A stretch of DNA of 64,000 nt, from NCBI RefSeq assembly GCF_009856605.1, contig NZ_CP047242.1, positions 301,001 through 365,000 on the forward strand, in the 5' to 3' direction. The position numbers were made by a program, and so were the translations under genes. Positions within the stretch are counted from its first letter, which is position 1. The number at the start of each line of letters is the position of its first letter. The notes below the pieces were generated by a model, which made no database searches, was not told the origin of the DNA, and saw only the letters and a list, made by a program, of their open reading frames with translations. The DNA comes from Trichormus variabilis 0441 (lineage in GTDB: Bacteria > Cyanobacteriota > Cyanobacteriia > Cyanobacteriales > Nostocaceae). Below, one piece after another: positions 18,317-26,456 of the stretch.

Positions 18317-18524
18317 CATCATTTATTGGTGCAACTTCATAGAGAATTGGTATTACACCCTTACACCCAGTCTCAACAGAAAATCTGGGTGCGTAAGTCC
18401 TAAATCAAATCGAATGCTTATAGACATATTAAAACTTCGTATAAATAATTTAGGTTGTCGATAATATGAAACATACTAAATATGTTTTTATTGATTAATC
18501 TTTTCTATCTATAAAATAGCTATT

Positions 18525-18538
18525 GTATTGTTAATTAC
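18525..18538. promoter_or_regulatory. Putative NtcA-binding site
   Basis: GTATTGTTAATTAC is an exact GTA-N8-TAC, the NtcA consensus. A TTTATT that could act as -10 begins 22 bases further on (18561), the spacing known for NtcA-activated promoters, though it is not a perfect TAN3T. It is about 455 bp before the first gene of the operon. Cox2 and cox3 of Anabaena are known to need NtcA for induction, which fits. Confidence 0.5.
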
Positions 18539-18993
18539 AAATTAATAATTAGTAGAAGTTTTTATTGCACATTTAAATATTTCATCTATGCAATATAGTG
18601 AAATAGCCAGGGAATATACATTATAAAACCCTTATCTTTGCTAGCGACAATATTTTTATCAATTTGTTGCAATTACTTTTGACAACTATTGAAAAAATCC
18701 TTAAGCTAATAGATAGGTCTCACCAAATAGCCGGACAACAGCAATTTTGTTAGGTAAATTAAAAATCGCTGTTGTAGCGTATCAATATGAACAAATCAAT
18801 TCACCTCAATCATTGACTATAAATAATAGCCTCACCCAATTTGTTGATAGCAGGGCTGATACTGGAGTGACCGGACTTCGCTTCGCAAATCTGATAAACA
18901 AATTCTGGTCATACGTGAATGCCTATTTTTATGTGAGTAATGTCAATCATTGAAGTTTAGCTGCGGTGCAGTAGATATGTCTAGGAGAGTGCA

Positions 18994-19494
18994 ATGTTTG
19001 ATTTTCTTACATCTTTGAACGACCACAATTTACCTTATCCAGATACGATACATCCCATCGTTGTTCACTTCGTAATTGCGATGGTATTGTTTGCATTTGC
19101 TTGTGATGTGATTGGTTATTTAACTGGTAAAACTCGCCTATTTGAAGTGAGTTGGTGGAATATGTTTGTGGCAACGATCGCCATTTTTGTGGCGATTATT
19201 TTTGGTCAGTTTGAAGCTGGTTTAGCAAAACCTTACGAAGTAGTTAAATCAGTCTTGAATCTACATACCTTACTTGGCTGGTCACTTTCGGGAATTATCG
19301 CCGCCCTAACAGCATGGCGCTACGTCATTCGTCTCCGCAACCCCCTAAAAATCCCCTTTCATTACTTGGTTGCAGGATTGGTGTTAACCATAATAGTTGG
19401 CTTGCAGGTATATCTCGGTGATCAACTGGTGTGGATATATGGACTGCACACCGTACCAGTTGTTGAAGCGGTAAAGGAAGGACTTCTGCCATGA
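18994..19494 (+). CDS. DUF2231 membrane protein 1 of the oxidase operon
   Basis: 166 residues, four predicted membrane helices (about 22-45, 55-75, 88-110, 122-147). Family DUF2231 ranges over small membrane proteins with conserved His/Pro near the N-terminus (LPYPDTIHPIVVHFVIAMVLF). It starts the operon; ribosome site AGGAGAG (18983-18989) precedes the ATG. The stop overlaps the next start by 4 bp. A role in assembly or haem/electron delivery to the oxidase is possible but unproven. Confidence 0.85.
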   Translation: MFDFLTSLNDHNLPYPDTIHPIVVHFVIAMVLFAFACDVIGYLTGKTRLFEVSWWNMFVATIAIFVAIIFGQFEAGLAKPYEVVKSVLNLHTLLGWSLSGIIAALTAWRYVIRLRNPLKIPFHYLVAGLVLTIIVGLQVYLGDQLVWIYGLHTVPVVEAVKEGLLP

Positions 19495-20096
19495 ACTCAG
19501 AATTAATTGACCAATTAAACGTCCAACTAGGGGCAAATGGGCTACCTTACACAATCCCCATTCATCCAAACTTAGTGCATTTAACCTTGGGCTTGTTCAT
19601 CATCGGCATTACTTTTGATATCGTTGCCGTACTATTCCCTTGGGACAAATGGGTTTTCAAGTTTTTGGCGATTACTGTAGAACGGGAAAACTTATTTGAT
19701 GTGGGCTGGTACAACATGGTTGGCTCCACCATCATCACATTTTTCACAGTAGCTGCTGGCTTTTATGAAATGTTTCTCGCTGCACCAGCACCCGAAATCA
19801 AAAGTACCTGGGGATTACAAGCCATGCAAACAATGCTTTGGCATGGCGTAGGTGGAGTATTCCTTTTAGGTCTCATTGCTGTCATGACCCTATGGCGGGC
19901 ATGGCAACGCTATGTCTGGTCTGTGGGAGAAGTTACACAAGTGCAGTGGAGTTATTTAGCCGCAGGTGTAGCCATCATGTTTATCATGTATCTCCACGGC
20001 ACATTAGGAGCGCAGTTAGCGGCTGAATTTGGCATACACAACACAGCAGATAGCTTATTGCGATTAGGCGAAGACCTTAACACCATCCTCAAGTAA
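19491..20096 (+). CDS. DUF2231 membrane protein 2 of the oxidase operon
   Basis: 201 residues, a paralogue of the gene before it (IPIHPNLVHLTLGLFIIGITFD matches IHPIVVHFVIAMVLFAFACD). Four membrane helices are visible (about 30-50, 73-95, 110-130, 150-170). Start ATG at 19491 lies inside the end of the previous gene (4-bp overlap), indicating translational coupling. The next gene, ctaC, begins 24 bp later. The duplicated pair always upstream of an alternative oxidase suggests a shared accessory role. Confidence 0.85.
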   Translation: MNSELIDQLNVQLGANGLPYTIPIHPNLVHLTLGLFIIGITFDIVAVLFPWDKWVFKFLAITVERENLFDVGWYNMVGSTIITFFTVAAGFYEMFLAAPAPEIKSTWGLQAMQTMLWHGVGGVFLLGLIAVMTLWRAWQRYVWSVGEVTQVQWSYLAAGVAIMFIMYLHGTLGAQLAAEFGIHNTADSLLRLGEDLNTILK

Positions 20097-20120
20097 TTCT
20101 AGAGTCTTTGACCACTAACC

Positions 20121-21035
20121 ATGACAATCCGTAAATTTTTCAACCTTGTGACATTGGTAATAGGCGCGATCGCTGTGACTATTACTAGTTTAGGGATAGG
20201 TAAACTAGCTTACACCTGGCTACCACCCCAAGCGGCGGCTGAGTCCGTCTTAATTGATGATTTGTTCAGTTTCTTGGTAACTCTTGGTGCATTCATCTTC
20301 CTTGGTGTTACCTGCACTCTGTTCTATTCCTTACTATTTCACCGGGCGGCAGAAAATGACTACAGCGACGGCCCCCACATTGAAGGTAACATCACCTTAG
20401 AAGTAGTTTGGACAGCTATTCCCATCCTCTTAGTAGTTTGGATTGCCACCTATAGCTACCAAATCTATGAACAAATGGGCATTCAAGGGCCGACAGCATT
20501 AGTACACCTGCATAACCCAATGGGGATGGAGTCAGCTTATGCAGCGACCAACGATGGTTTAGCTGAACCGGAAGAACAGATTGATGTTCTAGCTAAACAG
20601 TGGGCGTGGGTATTCCACTATCCCGAAAAGGATGTTACCAGCACCGAGTTACATTTACCAAGCGATCGCCGGGTAAAATTGGCGCTGCATTCTGAAGATG
20701 TACTCCACGGCTTTTATATTCCCGCTTTCCGCCTCAAGCAAGACATCATCCCCAACCACAACATCGACTTTGAATTTACCCCCATCCGCAAAGGTAAATA
20801 TCACCTCACCGACTCTCAATATAGCGGCACATACTTCGCCACCATGCAGGCCAATGTAGTTGTGGAATCTCCCGAAGAGTATCACAAATGGCTAGCCAAA
20901 ATAGCTACCCACAAACCCGGCACTGCCTACAACCAAGCATCTGCTGAATATGCACAAAGCATCACTCAGCAAGTCAAAACAGGTTGGAAAACCGTAGCAC
21001 CAGCCCCCGCACCTTTAGTTAATTACCCTGGTTAA
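20121..21035 (+). CDS. ctaC: Alternative cytochrome oxidase subunit II lacking CuA ligands
   Basis: 304 residues: two N-terminal membrane helices (about 8-32 and 45-70 plus a further one near 92-115) and a C-terminal cupredoxin domain. In classical subunit II the CuA loop is C-x-E-x3-C... here it reads DSQYSGTYFATM: Asp231, Gln233, Ser235 and Phe239 replace Cys, Glu, Cys and His; only His196 (DVLHGFY) and Met242 remain. So CuA cannot form and cytochrome c or plastocyanin is unlikely to be the donor; a quinol donor is the usual inference for this ARTO class. Matches Anabaena cox3-type genes. Confidence 0.9.
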   Translation: MTIRKFFNLVTLVIGAIAVTITSLGIGKLAYTWLPPQAAAESVLIDDLFSFLVTLGAFIFLGVTCTLFYSLLFHRAAENDYSDGPHIEGNITLEVVWTAIPILLVVWIATYSYQIYEQMGIQGPTALVHLHNPMGMESAYAATNDGLAEPEEQIDVLAKQWAWVFHYPEKDVTSTELHLPSDRRVKLALHSEDVLHGFYIPAFRLKQDIIPNHNIDFEFTPIRKGKYHLTDSQYSGTYFATMQANVVVESPEEYHKWLAKIATHKPGTAYNQASAEYAQSITQQVKTGWKTVAPAPAPLVNYPG

Positions 21036-21059
21036 AACCCCCACAACAAAACTTCACCC

Positions 21060-22727
21060 ATGACAAACATCCCCATAGACGGCGTTCAACTCCCTGCGGG
21101 GAAGCCTCACCACCCATCTCCCGGAGGCTGGAAGGAATATTTCAGCTTTAGCCATGACCACAAGGTAATTGGTATCCAATACCTTGTAACCTCCTTTATC
21201 TTCTTTCTCGTGGGCGGTATCTTCGCCATGATACTGCGAGGAGAACTCATCACCCCCGAATCAGACCTCATCGACCGCACCGTATATAACGGAATGTTCA
21301 CCATGCACGGCACTGTGATGCTGTTCTTGTGGACATTCCCCTCACTCGTTGGGCTAGCTAACTACCTAGTACCCTTGATGATTGGGGCGCGGGATATGGC
21401 ATTTCCTCGCCTCAACGCCGCCGCCTTCTGGATGGTTCCCGTAGTCGGGATTCTCTTGATGGCTAGTTTCTTTGTCCCTGGTGGCCCAGCCCAATCTGGT
21501 TGGTGGGCTTATCCCCCAGTCAGTCTCCAGAATCCCACAGGTAAGTTAATTAATGGTCAAGTAATTTGGCTATTGGCTGTTGCTATTTCCGGTGTGTCCT
21601 CAATTATGGGGGCAGTTAACTTTGTTACCACCATCGTTAAGATGCGTGCGCCAGGAATGGGCTTCTTTCGGATGCCTTTGTTTGTTTGGGCAGTCTTTAG
21701 CGCTCAAATTATCCAATTATTTGGCTTACCAGCCCTGACAGCAGGTGCGGTAATGTTGTTATTAGACATTACGGTGGGGACTAGCTTTTTTGACCCCAGC
21801 AAGGGCGGAAATCCCGTGATGTTTCAACATTACTTCTGGTTCTATTCCCACCCGGCTGTTTACGTCATCATTTTGCCCATCTTCGGTATCTTCTCAGAAA
21901 TCTTTCCTGTCTACTCTCGTAAACCATTATTTGGTTACAAGGTAGTGGCGATTTCTTCGATGTTAATTGCCGTAGTTAGCGCCATTGTTTGGGTACACCA
22001 TTTATACGTCAGTGGTACACCTGCTTGGATGCGGATGTTTTTCATGCTGACGACGATGTTAGTATCTGTTCCCACAGGTATTAAGGTATTTGCTTGGGTT
22101 GCAACTATCTGGGGCGGAAAAATTCGACTCAACACCCCCATGTTGTTCGCCTTGGGTGGACTAATTTTATTTGTCTTCGCCGGTATTGTCGGCATTATGC
22201 TTTCTTCTGTACCCGTGGATGTCCACGTCAACAACACTTATTTTGTCGTCGGACACTTCCACTACGTCCTCTTCGGAACCGTGACGATGGGTATGTATGC
22301 AGCCCTCTATCACTGGTTCCCCAAAATGACCGGCAGAATGTACTACGAAGGCTGGGGTAAACTACACTTCTGGTTGACATTCATCGGTACTAACCTCAAC
22401 TTCTTCCCCATGCACCCCTTAGGTTTACAAGGGATGCTACGCCGAGTTTCTTCCTACGCACCAGAATATGAAGGCTGGAATATCGTTGCTAGTCTTGGTG
22501 CATTCTTGTTAGGTATGTCTACTTTGCCCTTCATCTTCAATATGGTGGTTTCTTGGATGCACGGTGAGAAAGCACCAGATAATCCTTGGCGCGCTATTGG
22601 TTTGGAGTGGTTGGTTGCTTCTCCACCACCTGTAGAGAACTTTGAAGAAATCCCCGTCGTAATTTCTGAACCTTATGGTTACGGCAAATCAGAACCATTA
22701 ATTGCAGAAGCTAATAGTCATCACTAA
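21060..22727 (+). CDS. ctaD: Alternative cytochrome oxidase subunit I (A2-type haem-copper oxidase)
   Basis: 555 residues, 12 or so membrane helices. Low-spin haem ligands His83 (MHGTVMLF) and His401, high-spin haem ligand His399 (VGHFHYV), CuB ligands His264, His313 and His314 (WVHHLY). Where A1 oxidases have GHPEVY, this has YSHPAVY (residues 262-268), the A2 pattern in which Tyr and Ser replace the proton-path Glu while the cross-linked Tyr268 stays. It reduces O2 to water and pumps protons at the plasma or thylakoid membrane. Operon with ctaC (24 bp upstream). Confidence 0.93.
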   Translation: MTNIPIDGVQLPAGKPHHPSPGGWKEYFSFSHDHKVIGIQYLVTSFIFFLVGGIFAMILRGELITPESDLIDRTVYNGMFTMHGTVMLFLWTFPSLVGLANYLVPLMIGARDMAFPRLNAAAFWMVPVVGILLMASFFVPGGPAQSGWWAYPPVSLQNPTGKLINGQVIWLLAVAISGVSSIMGAVNFVTTIVKMRAPGMGFFRMPLFVWAVFSAQIIQLFGLPALTAGAVMLLLDITVGTSFFDPSKGGNPVMFQHYFWFYSHPAVYVIILPIFGIFSEIFPVYSRKPLFGYKVVAISSMLIAVVSAIVWVHHLYVSGTPAWMRMFFMLTTMLVSVPTGIKVFAWVATIWGGKIRLNTPMLFALGGLILFVFAGIVGIMLSSVPVDVHVNNTYFVVGHFHYVLFGTVTMGMYAALYHWFPKMTGRMYYEGWGKLHFWLTFIGTNLNFFPMHPLGLQGMLRRVSSYAPEYEGWNIVASLGAFLLGMSTLPFIFNMVVSWMHGEKAPDNPWRAIGLEWLVASPPPVENFEEIPVVISEPYGYGKSEPLIAEANSHH

Positions 22728-22732
22728 TACTC

Positions 22733-22792
22733 AGTTCGTAGTAAGGACTTTAGTCCTGATTTCCCTCAACACTAAAGTGTTTACTACAAACT
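22733..22792. repeat. Palindromic repeat inside the ctaD-ctaE gap
   Basis: 60 bp bounded by AGTTCGTAGTAAG and TTTACTACAAACT, with two internal hairpins (AGGAC-TTTA-GTCCT and AACACT-AA-AGTGTT). A related element with ends GTTCGTAGTGAG/CTTACTACGAAC is at 36958-37023. It sits six bases after the ctaD stop, so it would be part of the operon mRNA. Confidence 0.75.
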
Positions 22793-22837
22793 ATCGAAAC
22801 AGATCAATAAAAGATTACACAACTCAGAATCTCGCCA

Positions 22838-23452
22838 ATGGACAGCTATATTGTTTCAGATGAGTCGCAGGAACCCCAACATCATGCAGGTGGTGAACAC
22901 AGTCATGATGAAGAAGGCAATAAAATGTTCGGCTTTATTGTCTTTTTACTATCTGAAAGTGTCATTTTCTTAAGCTTTTTCGCTGGATATATCGTCTACA
23001 AAACAACTACTCCTAACTGGCTACCTGTTGGCGTGGAAGGGTTAGAAGTTAAAGACCCGGCAATTAATACAGTGGTGTTAGTTGCTAGTAGTTTTGTGAT
23101 TTATTTTGCGGAACTTGCCCTAAAACGCAAAAACTTGCGGTTATTTCGCATCTTTTTGTCAGCAACAATGGCGATGGGTAGCTACTTTTTGGTAGGACAA
23201 GCCATTGAATGGAGTCACTTAGAGTTTGGCTTTACCTCCGGCGTATACGGAGGAATGTTCTACCTGTTAACAGGGTTCCACGGTTTGCACGTTTTTACAG
23301 GGATCTTGTTACAGTTTATTATTCTTGTGCGATCGCTCATTCCTGGTAACTACGATACAGGTCACTTCGGCGTAAATGCCACTTCTTTGTTTTGGCACTT
23401 CGTCGATGTCATCTGGATTATTTTGTTTATCCTCATCTACATCTGGCAGTAG
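22838..23452 (+). CDS. ctaE: Alternative cytochrome oxidase subunit III
   Basis: 204 residues, five membrane helices. N-terminal extension with His-rich stretch (QHHAGGEHSHDEEGNK), then FGFIVFLLSESVIFLSFFAGY (conserved Glu of subunit III) and GFHGLHVFTGI and FWHFVDVIWIILF blocks. It stabilises subunit I and the proton path. It is 110 bp after ctaD, separated by a palindromic repeat. Last gene of the oxidase cluster. Confidence 0.92.
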   Translation: MDSYIVSDESQEPQHHAGGEHSHDEEGNKMFGFIVFLLSESVIFLSFFAGYIVYKTTTPNWLPVGVEGLEVKDPAINTVVLVASSFVIYFAELALKRKNLRLFRIFLSATMAMGSYFLVGQAIEWSHLEFGFTSGVYGGMFYLLTGFHGLHVFTGILLQFIILVRSLIPGNYDTGHFGVNATSLFWHFVDVIWIILFILIYIWQ

Positions 23453-23680
23453 CACCAAACTCAATCCCTACCAGTACTTACAAAAATTAACCAATTCAGC
23501 AGAGCCAGCGTATTGGGTGGCTCTGCTTTATGCTTGTCTTGCATATCAAGGGTTTGATTCGTCTGCAAAAAATCTTGCCATCATTAGGGTTTTTTAGTGA
23601 ATTTATAGTACAATTGTACTTATTGGATTTTAAGCCTGGGCGATCGCCTACTAGAAAAACCCTACTGTGAGATCATTACT

Positions 23681-24313
23681 ATGATGACACCAATGCAGGG
23701 TGTAGCTGCAACACCAATTGATTCACACCAGTTTGAGCCATACACTAAAGAAAATTCTCAAGCAAACGCAGATTTTTCCTTTCAAACCCTTGCTGATGTC
23801 ACCAAGGCAATTTTACATCACGCTTTTTGGTTAGCTGAACAGAAACAAAATCTTTCTTTAAGAGAGTATAAAAAACTACTTTGCAATCAAGGTTGGCAAG
23901 GAGAGGAAAAGAAATACCTTAAGATTGCTGCCACCTTTGGTAAGTTTGCACCGCAAGACTTTGACCAAGTTGAGCCGAGAACCATATATCAGCTAGCAGA
24001 AAGAAGTAAACAGTATCAAAAAGTTATCGATAGACTATTAGATTTAAGTGTAATTAATCAAGAAACGGTACGCACATTAATTCAAAAACAGCGTACCCCC
24101 AGAGCAGCTAGACCGCAAAAACCCAGTATTTGGCGACGGTTAAAGAATGGTGGTAGATACTGCCAAATTCCCCCTATTCACGAAGCCTCAGAACAAACTG
24201 GGACAACACTGCAAAGAATGATGGATGAGGAAGGATTAAGCGCCCAACAAATCGTAGCAGAAGCGATCGCTCTCCGCCAAGCCTATAAAGAAGGTCAACT
24301 GAAAATTTCCTGA
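23681..24313 (+). CDS. Hypothetical cyanobacterial protein
   Basis: 210 residues, soluble, rich in Gln, Ala and Lys, mostly helical. A basic central patch (KQRTPRAARPQKPSIWRRLKNGGRYC) could bind nucleic acid; a C-terminal helix pair follows (LQRMMDEEGLSAQQIVAEAI). I recognise no named domain. It has its own gap of 228 bp from ctaE and shares a bidirectional terminator with the convergent gene at 24364. Confidence 0.7.
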   Translation: MMTPMQGVAATPIDSHQFEPYTKENSQANADFSFQTLADVTKAILHHAFWLAEQKQNLSLREYKKLLCNQGWQGEEKKYLKIAATFGKFAPQDFDQVEPRTIYQLAERSKQYQKVIDRLLDLSVINQETVRTLIQKQRTPRAARPQKPSIWRRLKNGGRYCQIPPIHEASEQTGTTLQRMMDEEGLSAQQIVAEAIALRQAYKEGQLKIS

Positions 24314-24320
24314 GAACAGA

Positions 24321-24359
24321 TAAGTGCTGAATAGGCTAAAGCGCCACACTCAGCACTTA
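24321..24359. terminator. Bidirectional hairpin between convergent genes
   Basis: TAAGTGCTGA (24321-24330) pairs perfectly with TCAGCACTTA (24350-24359) over a 19-base loop. It is flanked by the stop codons of two convergent genes. Confidence 0.65.
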
Positions 24360-24363
24360 TTAC

Positions 24364-24984
24364 TCACTTACTAGGATTTGCTGGTACTGGTTGAGTTTCA
24401 AAAGTAGGGTTGAACTGTGTTCCAGGTTGTTGATTTGGTAAAGTTGATGGAGGAGTAAATCCGCTAATGCGATCGCTTCCATCAATACAAGTATCCAGAG
24501 CCACATTAGGAGCTAGAGCGATTTCACTACGCAACCCGACAACACACTGAGCAAAACGCACAGGTAATAAACTACGACCACAGTAGTTCAATACATCTGG
24601 ATTAACCGCTCCTTCAGTATTTTTACTTACAGCGACTACACAAGTAGCTACATCTTTTGGCTGTCTAGCCCGTCTACAGCCAGAAAGCGCATCTACAGCA
24701 GGTATCTGCGTCTTTTTGCTAATATCAACCACACAAGCAGATAAATCTGTTGGACGTAATGCCGTAGCACAGCCTTCGGCTGCTGCTTGTGCAGTCACAC
24801 CCACGCTGATGAGTCTACCCGTACAGGCACGATAATCATTACTGTAAGAAGCAGTAACAGCCACACTGGGGATACTCATTCCCAAAAGCCCAGCTATGGC
24901 CAGAACTGGTGTTGTCAACCCCATGAGACGAGTTTTGAGAGCTAATTTGTGTTCTTCCGACCCAAAAACCTGTTTTCTGCACAT
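24364..24984 (-). CDS. Secreted Cys-repeat protein, cyanobacterial hypothetical
   Basis: About 206 residues from the ATG at 24984, chosen because GGAGA stands about seven bases before it; the ATG at 25005 lacks this. Hydrophobic signal (GLTTPVLAIAGLLGMSIPSVAVTA). The mature part has about three repeats of about 40 residues with paired Cys (C..ALRPTDLSACVVDIS, GCRRARQPKDVATCVVAVS, YCGRSLLPVRFAQCVVGLR), suggesting disulfide-linked helical hairpins outside the cytoplasm. The tail is Pro/Gln/Asn-rich. No known function. Confidence 0.75.
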   Translation of the reverse strand: MCRKQVFGSEEHKLALKTRLMGLTTPVLAIAGLLGMSIPSVAVTASYSNDYRACTGRLISVGVTAQAAAEGCATALRPTDLSACVVDISKKTQIPAVDALSGCRRARQPKDVATCVVAVSKNTEGAVNPDVLNYCGRSLLPVRFAQCVVGLRSEIALAPNVALDTCIDGSDRISGFTPPSTLPNQQPGTQFNPTFETQPVPANPSK

Positions 24985-25097
24985 TGCCGTTCTCCAAACA
25001 CCCAAAGTTATGCTAACTCAAATGTGCAGCGAATCTTCGGACAATCAGGTAAAACAGCAAATATAAAGTAAAATTTTGCTGATCTGACCAATGATTT

Positions 25098-25127
25098 TTG
25101 CATTTGTGATTTCCAGGTACTTATAAT
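25098..25127 (+). promoter_or_regulatory. Probable sigma-70-type promoter of rpsD
   Basis: TTGCAT (25098-25103) and TATAAT (25122-25127) with an 18-bp spacer, 45 bp before the rpsD start. Confidence 0.65.
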
Positions 25128-25171
25128 AGTATGTCTGGGTAAAATTAAACAGGATTAAATTAAGGAAACTC

Positions 25172-25780
25172 ATGTCCCGATATCGAGGGCCACGTCTTAG
25201 AATTGTACGTCGCTTGGGCGATTTGCCAGGATTAACTCGTAAGAGCGCTAGACGCGCTTATCCACCAGGTCAGCATGGTCAGAACCGCAAAAAGCGCTCT
25301 GAGTATGCTATCCGTCTAGAAGAAAAGCAAAAACTGCGTTTAAACTACGGTTTGACTGAAAAGCAACTGTTACGCTATGTGCGTCGCGCTAGACGTGTAA
25401 CTGGTTCTACCGGACAAGTGCTGCTGCAACTGTTAGAAATGCGCTTGGATAATACGGTTTTTCGTTTGGGTATGGCTCCCACAATTCCAGCCGCTCGTCA
25501 GCTGGTAAATCATGGTCATGTCACAGTTAACGGTCGTGTAGTCAACATTGCCAGCTACCAATGCCGTCCTGGCGAAGAAATTGCTGTCAGAGACAAAGCA
25601 CCATCACGGAAATTGGTAGAAAATAACCTACAATATCCGGGTTTAGCTAACCTCCCCAGCCATTTAGAGTTTGATAAAAACAAGTTGGTTGGTAAAGTTA
25701 ATGGTGTCATTGAACGTGAATGGGTGGCGCTGCAAGTTAACGAACTGCTAGTTGTGGAATACTACTCCCGACAAGCGTAA
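25172..25780 (+). CDS. rpsD: 30S ribosomal protein S4
   Basis: 202 residues, the normal length. It nucleates 30S assembly on the 5' domain of 16S r[23 protein letters not shown] is the cyanobacterial/chloroplast-type start, S4 RNA-binding domain near residues 90-155 ([35 protein letters not shown]). Ribosome site AAGGAA at 25162-25167. It stands alone with its own promoter, as often in cyanobacteria. Confidence 0.97.
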   Translation: MSRYRGPRLRIVRRLGDLPGLTRKSARRAYPPGQHGQNRKKRSEYAIRLEEKQKLRLNYGLTEKQLLRYVRRARRVTGSTGQVLLQLLEMRLDNTVFRLGMAPTIPAARQLVNHGHVTVNGRVVNIASYQCRPGEEIAVRDKAPSRKLVENNLQYPGLANLPSHLEFDKNKLVGKVNGVIEREWVALQVNELLVVEYYSRQA

Positions 25781-26456
25781 CGAACTCCCGCCGCCAACTG
25801 CCTTAGCAGCACGGCGCGGGCTTCTCCGATTTATTTATCACTGGCATATTTTTATCTTGAGGTCTTCATCAGCAACGACCTCAAAATATTTACAGGGCGG
25901 TTGCCTACCTGATGATGAAAATAATGCCGCTTATTGGCAATTGTGTGATCATCCTTTGCCAATTTAGCGGCTTGTATAGAAAATCCTCGTAAAGTAATAG
26001 CAATTCAAAATTCAAACGACCCTACGGTAAGGCTTCTCTACGAGACGCTACCGCGTAGCTTGCTTCCCCGGAGGGGTACGCCAACAAAATTCAAAATTAA
26101 GAATCAAGACAGGACAAGGGTTTGGGGCTGTATATCTGTCGCATTCTTTTTTCAAATTGGTATAAATTATCTTAATATTTCTGCACCAAGAGCGATAGCT
26201 CATCAGCTACCTTGGGTGGAACGCTATCATCTGCATGATTTTTTTATCTACAGATATTTTAACAAGTACAGCATGGTGTAGATAAACATGATGTATTCAT
26301 TTTAAATTTTTGTGGTGCAGCTTTTCCTGAAGATATTCCACTTTGCGATACTAGTGTTACGACGGCATTTTTTGAGGGAAAGATATATCTAGCTAATTTC
26401 CCAGAAACTACCAAACCCTGAAAATTACTTTGGGCTATATATGTGAGTAAAATCCT
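25781..26456. other. Spacer with dispersed repeats and a possible gene remnant
   Basis: 676 bp. 25995-26165 holds AATTCAAA units, a GC-rich palindromic block (26017-26084) and GTCGCATTCTTTTTTCAAAT followed by TGGTAT, which recurs at 35373-35397. From about 26170 to 26420 two adjacent frames read like protein (see findings) but are broken by stops. Confidence 0.5.
26017..26084. repeat. GC-rich dispersed repeat
   Basis: CGACCCTACGGTAAGGCTTC ... GAGACGCTACCGCGTAGCTTG ... GGAGGGGTACGCCAAC, a palindrome-prone block. Related words (TACGGAGAAGCAAGCTAC; CGAGACGCTGCGCGAACGCG) occur near 38100-38125 and 59675-59695. Confidence 0.65.

Larger units (their letters stand above)
18003..18402. mobile_element. 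Large, internally expanded copy of the AGGACTTAC MITE family
   Basis: The left end (TACTTACGCATGAAAACGGA, AGATCAAGGG) and right end (TTACACCCAG, CTCAACAGAAAATCTGGGTG, GTAAGTCCTA) match the ends of the 122-bp element at 41788-41909. Inside are a G-rich minisatellite (18099-18139), a C-rich counterpart (18256-18275), and a palindrome (18291-18316) with an AATTGGTATTA flank, so other repeats appear to have been inserted. Confidence 0.6.
17611..18993. other. Long repeat-rich leader region upstream of the oxidase operon
   Basis: 1383 bp without a convincing gene. It holds an inverted repeat copy (17954-18001), a long copy of the AGGACTTAC MITE family (18003-18402) with a G-rich minisatellite and an 11-bp-arm palindrome, then an AT-rich 590 bp stretch with a perfect NtcA consensus at 18525-18538. 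The last part is the likely promoter/leader of the operon that starts at 18994. Confidence 0.6.

Noticed and set aside
18747..18953. 68-residue frame upstream of the oxidase operon
   Set aside because: TTG-type start, no protein-like pattern, lies in the leader between the NtcA box and the first gene.
26060..26281. 73-residue frame in a repeat-rich spacer
   Set aside because: First half is translated repeat DNA; the second half is considered only as part of a possible remnant.
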